NCBI GenBank assembly: GCA_016871415.1
Contig: VHDL01000010.1
Location: 1-64,000, forward strand
Direction of reading: 5' to 3'
DNA from: Verrucomicrobiota bacterium
Lineage (GTDB): Bacteria > Verrucomicrobiota > Verrucomicrobiia > Opitutales > UBA953
DNA: 64,000 nt
The position numbers and the translations under genes are program-made. The notes below the pieces were generated by a model, which saw only the letters and a program-made list of their open reading frames with translations, had not been told where the DNA came from and did not search any database. Shown here one piece after another: positions 26,598 through 35,085 of this stretch (position 1 is the stretch's first letter; the number at the start of each line of letters is the position of its first letter).

Positions 26598-27692
26598 TCA
26601 GATGTCATAAAGGTTGAAGATGACCGCGAACACGGCGTCGGCGATTACGATGAGGGTGATGCCCAGCACGGCGGCCGAGGTGGCCGCCTCACCGACCCCG
26701 AGGGCCGATCGGCGCGCGACATGGCCGCGGTAGCATCCGGCCCAGGCCGCGATGAAGCCGAAGACGACGGACTTGATGAATCCGGCGACGAAGCTCTTCC
26801 AGCTCACCGCCTTGACGGCCTGCGTCACGTATTGGTCTACGCTCAGATCCCCGGAGCAGGCGACCACCATGCCGCCGAGCACGCCCACGAAGGTAGCGAA
26901 GACGGAGAGCAGGGGTACCATCAGCGAGACCGCGAGAATCCTCGGCAGGGCGAGGAACTCGACGGGATTGATGCCGAGGGCTCGCAGCGCGTCGCTCTCC
27001 TGGCTGAGGTTCATGCTGCCCAGCTGTGAGGCGAAGGCGGTGGAGGTCCGTCCGCAGGCGATCACCCCGGTCATGAGGGCACCCATCTCGCGCGCCATCG
27101 CCAGGGCGACGAGGTTGGCCACGTAAACGGTGGCGCCCACCTGCTTGAGCTGAATGAGGCCAACGTAAGCCATGATCAGTCCGGTGAGGAAGCCGAGCAG
27201 GGCGACGATGGGCAGGGCGTCGACGCCCGCAGTCTGCATCTGCAAGGGCAGTTCGTTCCAATTGACCCTGGCGCGTCCTAGCCCGGCGCGCAGGAAGCCC
27301 AGGGCCGTGTGCCCGATATGCTCCAGGGCGCGCCCCCATGACGAGCCGCTTTCCGCACCCCAGGCGCCGAGGTTCTCGAGCAGTCCGGCTTCGGCGTTGG
27401 CTGTTTCGGTCACGGCAACGGTCTCGGCCATCCGCACGAGGGACTGCAGTCTCAACGGGAGCGACGAGAGGTCGGGGCTTCGGATCGACCTCAGGTGGGC
27501 GTGCAGCCATGCCGGAAGGCAGGAATCGAAATCTTCGAGACCTTCAGTCCTGACCGCGACCCTGTCGGCGCGAAAGGCCACCTCAGGCAGGGCCGACCCG
27601 GATTTCCATGCGCCTCCGATGGTCAGCAGGACGGCGCCGTCGGCAGATACCTCCGTGCGGGCCCAGGCCTGACTGGGGGAGGTCTGCGACAT
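26598..27692 (-). CDS. mlaE: MlaE permease with N-terminal STAS-like domain
   Basis: A 364-residue protein. The first ~100 residues look like a STAS domain (MlaB fused to the permease). From about residue 145 the MlaE fold follows, with IVALLGFLTGLIMAYVG and LVALAMAREMGALMTGVIAC. GRTSTAFASQLGSM and ALRALGINPVEFLALPRILA are the family's coupling and signature segments. About five membrane helices are expected. It is the first gene of an eight-gene leftward operon. TTGTGG-16-TTACTG (27730-27703) is a plausible promoter ten bases before the ATG at 27692. Confidence 0.9.
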   Translation of the reverse strand: MSQTSPSQAWARTEVSADGAVLLTIGGAWKSGSALPEVAFRADRVAVRTEGLEDFDSCLPAWLHAHLRSIRSPDLSSLPLRLQSLVRMAETVAVTETANAEAGLLENLGAWGAESGSSWGRALEHIGHTALGFLRAGLGRARVNWNELPLQMQTAGVDALPIVALLGFLTGLIMAYVGLIQLKQVGATVYVANLVALAMAREMGALMTGVIACGRTSTAFASQLGSMNLSQESDALRALGINPVEFLALPRILAVSLMVPLLSVFATFVGVLGGMVVACSGDLSVDQYVTQAVKAVSWKSFVAGFIKSVVFGFIAAWAGCYRGHVARRSALGVGEAATSAAVLGITLIVIADAVFAVIFNLYDI

Positions 27693-27781
27693 GCTGATGT
27701 TCAGTAAGTTGAGACCAACTTGTCCCACAAGTCAGAAAGACGTTGTCGGGGGGCTTGCTCGGGCTTTGCTTGATTTTCCTG

Positions 27782-28714
27782 ATGCGTCACCAGAAAGGCA
27801 AAATCCTTCTCCTCGTATGCGCACCCGTGCTCTGCCTCGGGCTGGAGTCTCCGTTCCCAAGGGAGGGCTTGCCGACGCGATTCACCTTCGAGGTGGAGAA
27901 TGACAAGTTCGGGCAGGACAACTTGGACCGCTATTACACGCAGGGACTCAGGTTCACGATGCAGACCGGTGACCACGCCTACCTATCCGTCGGGCAGGAG
28001 ATCAACACGCCGTCGGACACGTCCGACCCGAATCCTCCCGAAACCGACATGGCCTACTCGGGCGCACTTTATCTCGCCTACGGGCATGGGCACGTGTTCA
28101 GCCGCGGCGGGCGCAATGACGTGCTCGTCTCGGTCGAGCTCAAGGCGGGCCTCGTCGGCCCCGGGGCCGGCGGAGAGACCATCCAGAACAAGTTCCATGA
28201 CCTCATCGGCCAGCCGGCCGCCGCCGGCTGGGGTACCCAGACGCCCAATGAGCCGGTGGTGAATCTCGACGGTGAGATCCGTCGGCGGTTCGGCGACGAC
28301 CATCAGGACTTCATCGCCCGTTCGGTGGCGCAGCTGGGCACGCTCCGCACCGGCTTCCTCGTGGGCGGTCAGCTCCGCTACGGACGTGGCCTTGGCTCCT
28401 CCTGGGGTGGCAGCACCATCCGCAGCAACAACGCCTTCCTCGGGCCGTCGACACCGGTTGAAGGCTTCGCTTGGAACGTCTACGTTGACCTGCAGACCGA
28501 GGCCGTCGTCAGGAACTACGCCACCGACGGCGGTCACTTCAGGGAATCTCCCGGCGTCGTACGAAAGGCCGTGGTCGGACAGGCCTCCTTCGGCGTGTCC
28601 CTGTCTTACAGAGACCTCTCCATGCTGGTCTTCACCACCATGAGGACCTACGAGTTTGAGACGCAGGTCGCAGCCCATCACTTCGGCGGTTTCAAGGCCG
28701 GGGTCCGGTTCTGA
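27782..28714 (+). CDS. LpxR-like lipid A deacylase family protein (DUF2219)
   Basis: A 310-residue outer membrane protein with a signal peptide. The family blocks are FEVENDKFGQDNLDRYYTQG (about residues 34-53), MAYSGALYLAYG, GLVGPGAGGETIQNKFHDLI and GWGTQTPNEP. In LpxR the Asn of the first block and the His of the third form the active site that removes the 3'-acyl chains of lipid A, and both are present here (N36, and H in NKFHDL). It ends in FGGFKAGVRF, a typical barrel end. The ATG at 27782 was chosen for the signal peptide. The Ppx/GppA gene starts one base after its stop. Confidence 0.85.
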   Translation: MRHQKGKILLLVCAPVLCLGLESPFPREGLPTRFTFEVENDKFGQDNLDRYYTQGLRFTMQTGDHAYLSVGQEINTPSDTSDPNPPETDMAYSGALYLAYGHGHVFSRGGRNDVLVSVELKAGLVGPGAGGETIQNKFHDLIGQPAAAGWGTQTPNEPVVNLDGEIRRRFGDDHQDFIARSVAQLGTLRTGFLVGGQLRYGRGLGSSWGGSTIRSNNAFLGPSTPVEGFAWNVYVDLQTEAVVRNYATDGGHFRESPGVVRKAVVGQASFGVSLSYRDLSMLVFTTMRTYEFETQVAAHHFGGFKAGVRF

Positions 28715-28715
28715 G

Positions 28716-29636
28716 ATGGATCGCGTCGTCGTCATCGACATCGGGTCCAACTCGATCAAGGCCACCGTTTTCGTCGTTGCGGACCGCTCCGAGGCCGCCC
28801 GCGCCACCGAATCGGTACGCATCTTTCCGGTCGGCGTTAATGACGGCATCGCCGCAGACCAACTGCGTGAGGCGACGGAGGCTGTGCGCAGGCTGAAGGA
28901 TTTCGCTCTCTCCCACGGTGCGGCCCGAATGGTGGTTGTAGGAACCGCGGCGATGCGCGAGAGCAGGGGTGCCTCCCAACTGGTCAAGGCCGTACAGGAG
29001 GTCGCCGGACTCCGTGTCAACGTGCTATCCGGAGAGTCGGAAGCCCGCGTCTTCGCCCGCGGGGTGCGATCCGACCCCGCCTACGCTTCCTACCCCGACT
29101 TGCTCGCCTTCGACCTAGGCGGAGGAAGCCTCGAGGTCGTGCAGCTCCGGGGTGGCGCCATGCTGAAGGCGCGCAGCCTCCCGCTGGGATCCGTCCGACT
29201 GACCAACGGCTTCCTCGGCGGCGGCCATTCGCCCCTGAGCAACCTCGACATCAAATCGATCAACAACCACGTGGCTTCGATGACGAATGTGCTTCTCAGG
29301 CCGACCATGGCGGAATCGCATCTGGTGCTCGGCGCCGGCGGAGCCTTCAGCGCCATCGCCCTGCACCTCGAGGCCGTCGGGGAGCCAATCCAAGGCGGCC
29401 GTATCCCCGTCCTGCGCATCCGAGGTCTGCGGGACCGGCTCTGCAAGCTGGACGTCGAGGAGCGACGCAAGGTGCCCGGCATCCCTGCGGACCGCGCTGA
29501 CATCATGCCCGCGGCGTTGGTGACCCTCTGCACCGTGGCCGAGCTCTGCGGAGCCGAGGCCTTCCATCTGACGCAACACGGCGTCAGGCATGGTATCCTC
29601 GACGTGATGCTGACCGAAGAAGGGGGGCTGCTGTGA
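28716..29636 (+). CDS. Ppx/GppA phosphatase family protein
   Basis: A 306-residue member of the exopolyphosphatase/pppGpp phosphatase group. DIGSNSIKATVF is at residues 6-17, VVGTAAMRESRG near residue 73 and LLAFDLGGGSLEVVQL near residue 128. It is the core ASKHA domain only, lacking the C-terminal HD-like part of larger Ppx proteins. It would release phosphate from polyphosphate or from pppGpp. It joins the LpxR-like gene with a one-base gap and overlaps the SCO-like gene by four bases. The ppk gene at the right end of the window is a possible metabolic counterpart. Confidence 0.88.
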   Translation: MDRVVVIDIGSNSIKATVFVVADRSEAARATESVRIFPVGVNDGIAADQLREATEAVRRLKDFALSHGAARMVVVGTAAMRESRGASQLVKAVQEVAGLRVNVLSGESEARVFARGVRSDPAYASYPDLLAFDLGGGSLEVVQLRGGAMLKARSLPLGSVRLTNGFLGGGHSPLSNLDIKSINNHVASMTNVLLRPTMAESHLVLGAGGAFSAIALHLEAVGEPIQGGRIPVLRIRGLRDRLCKLDVEERRKVPGIPADRADIMPAALVTLCTVAELCGAEAFHLTQHGVRHGILDVMLTEEGGLL

Positions 29637-30460
29637 GGTCTGTCCTGACAATCCTGCTGCTGTCGACGGCGATCTGCGCCTCAGGGAAGTCCGTCGAAGC
29701 GGACGTGGTCTCGGTTGATTCCGCCACCGGCGTCGCGACGCTCAGACTTTCCAGGGCGGGGGAAACGCTCGAAGTTAGGCTTTCGTCCGCCGACGTGGCG
29801 TTGGGCTGGAGCGGGAAGCGGATTCGCTACCTGCCGGTAAAGGACGGCGACGAAGTCAGGGCCGACCGCGTCTTTCCCGCGGATCCGGAGGAGCTGCGGA
29901 GGATGCAGGAGACGACGGACGTCTTGAGGCGCGCCACCCTCGACCGGGGACGGATGGTCTCCCGCATGCCCGCCGAACTGGTTCCCGACATGGCCCTGTG
30001 GGATCAGGCCGCCAAGGTCGTGACCAAACGGGACCTGCTCGGACGTCCGTTCGTCCTCAACTTCATCTTCACCAGCTGCCGTGACGCCAAGATGTGCCCT
30101 GCCTCGACCCGATGCATGAAGCAGCTGGGCGACCTGCTGCAGAAGGGCGGATCGGAGACCAGGCTCGTCACCATCACTTTCGATCCAGAGGTGGATTCTC
30201 CGGCCACGTTGCGTGCCTACGCCGAAGGCTACGGCATCGACGGCAATCGGCACCGCTTCCTCACCGGTGACGAGGGTCAGATCCGGGACTTGATGCGCCA
30301 GTACGGTATCCTGACTGCGGAATCTGACGGAACCATCGTCCACAACGCCGCGACGTTGGTCGTGAGCGCCGAAGGCCGCATTGTCCGACGCTTCGAAGGA
30401 GCGACCTTCGATCCGCAGCAGGTGGCCGACACGCTCGCCGAACTCTCCCGCCCGAAATGA
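29633..30460 (+). CDS. SCO1/SenC-like protein with a CX5C metal motif
   Basis: A 275-residue exported protein (signal peptide ending ICASGK). An N-terminal ~80-residue small domain resembles a copper-binding accessory region. The SCO thioredoxin fold follows from about residue 110. The copper-binding cysteines are C149-RDAKM-C155, a CX5C form instead of the classic CX3C, with the conserved His237 in IVHNAATLVV. SCO proteins deliver copper to cytochrome c oxidase. The start is GTG at 29633, overlapping the upstream stop by four bases; the next gene overlaps by four bases too. Confidence 0.85.
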   Translation: MRSVLTILLLSTAICASGKSVEADVVSVDSATGVATLRLSRAGETLEVRLSSADVALGWSGKRIRYLPVKDGDEVRADRVFPADPEELRRMQETTDVLRRATLDRGRMVSRMPAELVPDMALWDQAAKVVTKRDLLGRPFVLNFIFTSCRDAKMCPASTRCMKQLGDLLQKGGSETRLVTITFDPEVDSPATLRAYAEGYGIDGNRHRFLTGDEGQIRDLMRQYGILTAESDGTIVHNAATLVVSAEGRIVRRFEGATFDPQQVADTLAELSRPK

Positions 30461-31317
30461 GCCCCGCATGGAAAGGCACCTTGTTCCTCACGCTGGGCGC
30501 GGCCTGCGTTTTCGCCATCCTGCGGGCCCTTCCTGACACGCAGTGCACGTTGCTTCACACCGGCCATGAGCCGGTGGTGCAGGATGGGGTCGCGTTCTGC
30601 GGCGTGAACGAGCAGGCTAACTACTACTCGCCGGCCGCGCTCAGGTTTCCCGTCTCCGCCTCGCTCCGTTTCGGTTCCGGAAAGGGCGAACTGACGTTGC
30701 TGGTGGAGGGCGACCGGCCCTTACTTGCGCACGAAGTCGCCGTCTCCCATACGCGCAAGGTGCATCTCCATCTCCGTCAGGAGGGAGGGGAGAGGGCATA
30801 CGCCCACGTGCATCCCGAACCGACGGACGACGGACGATGGGTCTTCGACCTGCCCGCTGCCTTCGGCTCCGCCGCCGGCGGTTCATCGGTGAAGGCGTTC
30901 GTGGATTTCACCTCTATGAGGACACGGCGCACCATGTTGGCCGAATGTCGCGCGACCCTGCCCGGAGCGCCGACCGCACTTGCGGTGGAGCCCGGTTTGG
31001 TCGTCAGGCTTGAAGCGGACCGTTTCCGGACCGATGAGGCCGCCACAATCCGCGTCCGGCTGGAAGGCAGGGGCGGTAGGCCCGTCGTGCTGCGACCGGT
31101 GATGGGGGCGCTCGGCCATGCGGTCGTCTTCGGCGACCAGGCTACCAATCCAGGCTATGCGCATATGCACCCCTCCTGGGAGGGAGCCGAGAGGGATGAT
31201 GCGCCCACGCTGACCTTCCGGCTCCGCATGCCTCCACCGGGACGGTACGACCTCTGGATCCATGTCGACGACGGCGTCGAACGGTTCCTGCGGACGGAGT
31301 TCGAGGTCACTCCCTGA
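30457..31317 (+). CDS. membrane-anchored protein with two His-rich HxHP domains
   Basis: A 286-residue protein with an N-terminal anchor or signal (residues 8-26) and two similar extracytoplasmic domains. Domain one has LAHEVAVSHTRKVHLHL and YAHVHPEP (about 91-123). Domain two has MGALGHAVVFG and YAHMHPSWEG (about 215-245). The paired GHxVV plus YxHxHP pattern is seen in secreted proteins beside heavy-metal transport genes in other phyla. Because it is translationally coupled to the SCO-like gene, a copper-binding or copper-sensing role is a fair guess. Its last 11 bases overlap the convergent epimerase gene. Confidence 0.65.
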   Translation: MSPAWKGTLFLTLGAACVFAILRALPDTQCTLLHTGHEPVVQDGVAFCGVNEQANYYSPAALRFPVSASLRFGSGKGELTLLVEGDRPLLAHEVAVSHTRKVHLHLRQEGGERAYAHVHPEPTDDGRWVFDLPAAFGSAAGGSSVKAFVDFTSMRTRRTMLAECRATLPGAPTALAVEPGLVVRLEADRFRTDEAATIRVRLEGRGGRPVVLRPVMGALGHAVVFGDQATNPGYAHMHPSWEGAERDDAPTLTFRLRMPPPGRYDLWIHVDDGVERFLRTEFEVTP

Positions 31318-32224
31318 CCGAGCGGTACCACTCGACCGTCCTGACCAGACCTTCCGCGAGGGTATGGGAGGGCCGCCAGCCCGTGCCGCGGAGCTTGTCG
31401 GCGGACGCCAAGGAATGACGCACGTCCCCCGGCCGGACAGGTAGATGAATCACGGATGACGAGGAGCCGGTGAGCCGGAGGATCTCGGCTGCGAGTTCCG
31501 AGATGGTCATGCTCGCGCCGTAGCCGACGTTGAAGGAGCCGAGGACGTCCGGGCGGGAGGCCACGTGGACGAGGGCGCCGACGATGTCCTTCACGTAGAT
31601 GAAGTCCCGCGTCTGTCCGCCGTCACCGTATACCGTGATCGTCTCGCCGCTCAGGGCCTTGCGGATGAAGATGGGGACGGCCGCGGCATAGGCCGAGGCG
31701 GGATCCTGCCTCGGGCCGAAGACGTTGAAGAGCCGGAGGGATGTCGTGGACAGTGCGCCGTCGGCCGCCTCCGCGAGTAGCCTCTCTCCGGCCAGCTTGG
31801 TCGCCGCATAGGGTGACCGGGGCTCGGGAGCCATCGTCTCGAGTTTGGGCACCATGGGGTTGTCCCCGTAGATTGCGGCGGACGACGCTAGGACGACCTT
31901 GGTGGCGCCGGCACCGCGGGCGGCGGCGAGCACGCGGGCTGTCCCCGTCACATTGAGCGATTCGCAGGCCGCCGGCTGGGAGACCGACTCCGGGACCGAC
32001 ACCATGGCGGCCAGATGGAAGACCAGGTCCGCGCCCGCCGAGGCGTCGGCCAGCGCGCCCTCATCGAGGATCGAACCTTGGACGAGGCGGTGTCGGAGTC
32101 CCTCCAGGTTGCGCAGTCGTCCGGTCCGCAAATCATCCAACACCACGACCTCGTGATCACGATGGAAGTGCTCCACAACATGCGAGCCGATGAAACCGGC
32201 CCCTCCGGTGACCAGGATTCTCAT
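31307..32224 (-). CDS. NAD-dependent sugar-nucleotide epimerase (GalE/WbpP-like)
   Basis: A 305-residue extended SDR protein. NAD is bound by GGAGFIGSHVVEHF (residues 7-20). The catalytic triad is visible as Ser in LASSAAIYG and Tyr/Lys in SPYAATKLAGE. GGQTRDFIYVKDIVGA near residue 205 marks the UDP-sugar 4-epimerases. It would interconvert UDP-Glc/UDP-Gal or their N-acetyl forms. It is the last gene of the amino-sugar operon, overlapping the NahK-like kinase by four bases. Confidence 0.85.
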   Translation of the reverse strand: MRILVTGGAGFIGSHVVEHFHRDHEVVVLDDLRTGRLRNLEGLRHRLVQGSILDEGALADASAGADLVFHLAAMVSVPESVSQPAACESLNVTGTARVLAAARGAGATKVVLASSAAIYGDNPMVPKLETMAPEPRSPYAATKLAGERLLAEAADGALSTTSLRLFNVFGPRQDPASAYAAAVPIFIRKALSGETITVYGDGGQTRDFIYVKDIVGALVHVASRPDVLGSFNVGYGASMTISELAAEILRLTGSSSSVIHLPVRPGDVRHSLASADKLRGTGWRPSHTLAEGLVRTVEWYRSVRE

Positions 32225-33330
32225 CGTTTGAACGCGGCCACGGAAGCCTCCATAGCCGGCATCTGGCGCTCGATGGAACGAACCAGGGCGAACTGCGTCC
32301 GGCAGCGGTCGAGATTGTGGCCTGGCCGACGGACCTTGAAGTAGACGTCGCCTTCCAGCCAGTCCGTCAGGAACCTGAGGCCGATCTCAAGCGTGATGAG
32401 CTTGCCGGAGAATGCGAGTAGCCTGCGTTCCTCCGTAGTCAGGAAGCCTGCCGCCGTCGAAAGGTAGCCGTCGACTAGGGCCTCGAACATCGGCAGTTGC
32501 ATCTCGACCTTGGAGAGGTCCGTCTCGTCCTCCGCGGCGGGCGAGGTCGAGGTCCTGACCAAGTCGCCGAAATCGTAGAGCGCCGATCCGGGCATCATCG
32601 TGTCGAGGTCGATGACGCAGATTCCCTCGCCCGTGCAGTCGTCGATGAGCACGTTGTTGAGCTTGGTGTCGTTATGGGTGACGCGCTCTGGGATCCCGCC
32701 CGCGGCCATGGCCTCCGCGATGACGCCGACGTCCCCCGCGTGCGCCAGGGCGAAGGCGATCTCCTCGGCGGCCGCCGCGGCGCGTCCGTGCGCGTCCGTC
32801 CGTAGCGCCCGCTGGAAGTTCGCAAAGCGGGTCGGCGTGTGATGGAAGTCCGGGATGGTCTCGTTGAGCCGTCCCCCCGGAAGGTCGGCGAGCAGCGACT
32901 GGAAGCCGCCGAACGCACGGGCGGCCTCGCGGGCCTGGTCAGCGTCGCGGATGACGTCATGTCCAGTTGCCCCCTCGATGAAAAGGTAGCCGCGCCAGTA
33001 ACCGCCGAGCTCGTCCTGGTGCCAGTCGCGGTCCTCGCAGGTGGGTACGAGCGTGAGGGCGCGCCTTTCGGCGTCCTTGCGCCCCTCAAGACGGAGACGC
33101 GCTTGCGCATGGGCGCATACCCTGGCCACGTTCTGCATGAGGGCAGGAGGATTCCTGAACACCTTCTCATTGATCCGTTGGAGCAGGAAACGTCGGGGGC
33201 CGTCCGCGCAGGCCTGCACGACCGCGTAGGTGTCGTTGATGTGGCCGCTGCCGTAGGTCGTGGCGGAGACGAAAGTCCCCGGAAGACGGAATGCTGAGGC
33301 CACCTTGGCGATGTCGACTGGATTCTTCAT
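32221..33330 (-). CDS. NahK-like anomeric kinase (aminoglycoside phosphotransferase fold)
   Basis: A 369-residue kinase of the APH fold. The N-lobe has YGSGHINDTYAV (about residues 27-38) and FLLQRINEKVF. The catalytic loop is THNDTKLNNVLID (near residue 210) and the metal Asp is in VIDLDTMMPGSALYDFGDLV. This combination matches N-acetylhexosamine 1-kinases, which make GlcNAc-1-P or GalNAc-1-P. The next gene upstream is a nucleotidyltransferase and the next downstream an epimerase, as expected for such a pathway. Confidence 0.82.
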   Translation of the reverse strand: MKNPVDIAKVASAFRLPGTFVSATTYGSGHINDTYAVVQACADGPRRFLLQRINEKVFRNPPALMQNVARVCAHAQARLRLEGRKDAERRALTLVPTCEDRDWHQDELGGYWRGYLFIEGATGHDVIRDADQAREAARAFGGFQSLLADLPGGRLNETIPDFHHTPTRFANFQRALRTDAHGRAAAAAEEIAFALAHAGDVGVIAEAMAAGGIPERVTHNDTKLNNVLIDDCTGEGICVIDLDTMMPGSALYDFGDLVRTSTSPAAEDETDLSKVEMQLPMFEALVDGYLSTAAGFLTTEERRLLAFSGKLITLEIGLRFLTDWLEGDVYFKVRRPGHNLDRCRTQFALVRSIERQMPAMEASVAAFKR

Positions 33331-33331
33331 C

Positions 33332-34240
33332 TCATGCCCAGAGGCTATGAGGGAAGTCTCCGCTGGCGACCAGGGAACGGATGCTCGCCTGCACCATCGG
33401 CTTGTCCTCGCGGTAGGTGATGCCGAACCAGGCCGAATGCGTGCGCAGAACCCGGCAGGAAACCTTGGATTCGCGGATGAGCGAGCCGACGGTGATGGGT
33501 ATGTAGCACTCGCTCTTGAGCTCCGAGCCCTTGGCGGTCAAGAAGGCTCGGAATTCCTGGTCAAGGAGCGGGAACACGGAGGGGGCAAAGCCCCACATGT
33601 TCATCGAAACCGGCTCCTCTCCGGTCAGGGACACGACCGCGCCGTCATCTCCGCGGTGTTCGGCGCCGGTTCCCATGCGGGCGATCTTGGTCAGTTCGCG
33701 GATGTCCGTCAGCCGACCGTGTGGATCGGTGCGGCAGACGCCACGGGCCACCGTCCCGTGATCCGAGAGGGTGTTCTTGAGGGTGAAACCCACCATCGAG
33801 TAGTCGGTCGTGCTGGCATCCATTGCGGAGAGGTCCTTGCCGAGCACCGCGTAGGAATCGCTTCCGTAGAAGTCATCGGCATTGATGACCGCGAAGGGCG
33901 TGCGCACCTGCTCGCGGGCGCAGAGGATGGCGTGCGTGGTCCCCCAAGGCTTTTCACGCCCCGCCGGAAGCGTGAAGCCGGACGGCAGTCGGTCGAGTGT
34001 CTGGAAGGCGAAGTCGACTTCGACCTTGTTGGCGAAGCGCGCGGCGACCCGCTCCCGGAAGTCCTTCTCGAAGTCGGGTCGGATGATGAAGACGACCTTG
34101 CCGAACCCGGAACGCAGGGCGTCGAAGACGGAGTAGTCCAGGATGGTCTCGCCCGAGGGGCCCATCGGGTCAATCTGCTTGAGGCCGCCGTAGCGACTTC
34201 CCATTCCTGCGGCCAGCACGAGCAAGGTTGGTTTCATCAT
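33332..34240 (-). CDS. sugar-1-phosphate nucleotidyltransferase
   Basis: A 302-residue NTP-transferase fold. The nucleotide site is LVLAAGMGSRYGGLKQIDPM (residues 6-25). VINADDFYG (about residue 119) is the metal-binding Asp block. PWGTTHAILCA (about residue 96) contacts the base. The length and NADDFYG motif fit a UTP:hexose(-NAc)-1-phosphate uridylyltransferase. It would activate the sugar phosphate made by the NahK-like kinase. It overlaps the PIG-L gene by four bases and ends one base before the kinase start. Confidence 0.85.
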   Translation of the reverse strand: MMKPTLLVLAAGMGSRYGGLKQIDPMGPSGETILDYSVFDALRSGFGKVVFIIRPDFEKDFRERVAARFANKVEVDFAFQTLDRLPSGFTLPAGREKPWGTTHAILCAREQVRTPFAVINADDFYGSDSYAVLGKDLSAMDASTTDYSMVGFTLKNTLSDHGTVARGVCRTDPHGRLTDIRELTKIARMGTGAEHRGDDGAVVSLTGEEPVSMNMWGFAPSVFPLLDQEFRAFLTAKGSELKSECYIPITVGSLIRESKVSCRVLRTHSAWFGITYREDKPMVQASIRSLVASGDFPHSLWA

Positions 34241-35085
34241 CGGAAGCGAGAGATGCGGTCGGCGACGTCGGAGCGGAAGCGGTCGATGTATCCGAGGACG
34301 TGGCCGGTGAGGTCGAGGGAATCATCGTGCGCCAGCGGCGTCAGGTCGAGCGCCCATGACATCGCGGGCTCGCGGTCGGAGGTGTGGGCGTCGCTGAAGG
34401 TAGCGTTGGCCAGCCTGCGTCCGAGCACGGCCAGTTCGTATCGCTTGCCCCCGGCGATCTGGGTCGCGAAGACGCCGTTGATGCGTTCCGCCAGCCCAGG
34501 CGGTCCGGAGACTGGCATGGGGGTCTTCTCGGAGTCGACGACCCAGTCGAGGTCTCGCCAGACCTCGCAGCCATACACCTTTTCGGGACGGTGTTCGGCG
34601 GGCAGGCGCCGGATGGCCTCGAGCGAGCGGAGGAGGCAGGCCACGTGGGTGTCGTGCTTGTCGGCCGGATTGTGCAGGTAGACCCGGCGGGGCATGGCGG
34701 CTTCGAGCACGGCGTGGATGTCGTCGACGACTTCGCGTCGCATTGGATCCTTGGCCGTGCGGCTCGGGTGACCCAGCTGCGCGACGAACGAATACTGTCC
34801 AATGTCGGCGGCCAACTTCTGCTCACGCACCCTCTCTGCGGCGATCTGGTCGTCGGTCCATTCGGCATAGGGGCCGGCACGGGAGGAACCGCGGCCGTCC
34901 GTGACGATGATGCCGCCGAACCAGCGGTCGTTCCGTTCATGGCATTCGACGATGCCGTGGAAAGCCATGAACTCCAAGTCGTCCTGATGCGCGCCGATGC
35001 CGAGGTGGGTGGTACGGGAGACGGCTGCGGGCAGGCCGGTCCCGTCCGGCACGTGAAGGTCGGCTAAGGGTGAGGAGAGCTTCAT
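34237..35085 (-). CDS. PIG-L family de-N-acetylase
   Basis: A 282-residue zinc hydrolase. IGAHQDDLEFMAFHG (about residues 30-44) is the family AHxDD motif, where Asp is the general base and His/Asp hold zinc. HNPADKHDTHVA (near residue 136) provides the third zinc His. PIG-L enzymes remove acetyl groups from GlcNAc or its derivatives. No nagA is present, so this enzyme may supply the GlcN-6-P used by nagB. It overlaps the ROK gene and the nucleotidyltransferase by four bases each. Confidence 0.85.
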   Translation of the reverse strand: MKLSSPLADLHVPDGTGLPAAVSRTTHLGIGAHQDDLEFMAFHGIVECHERNDRWFGGIIVTDGRGSSRAGPYAEWTDDQIAAERVREQKLAADIGQYSFVAQLGHPSRTAKDPMRREVVDDIHAVLEAAMPRRVYLHNPADKHDTHVACLLRSLEAIRRLPAEHRPEKVYGCEVWRDLDWVVDSEKTPMPVSGPPGLAERINGVFATQIAGGKRYELAVLGRRLANATFSDAHTSDREPAMSWALDLTPLAHDDSLDLTGHVLGYIDRFRSDVADRISRFR

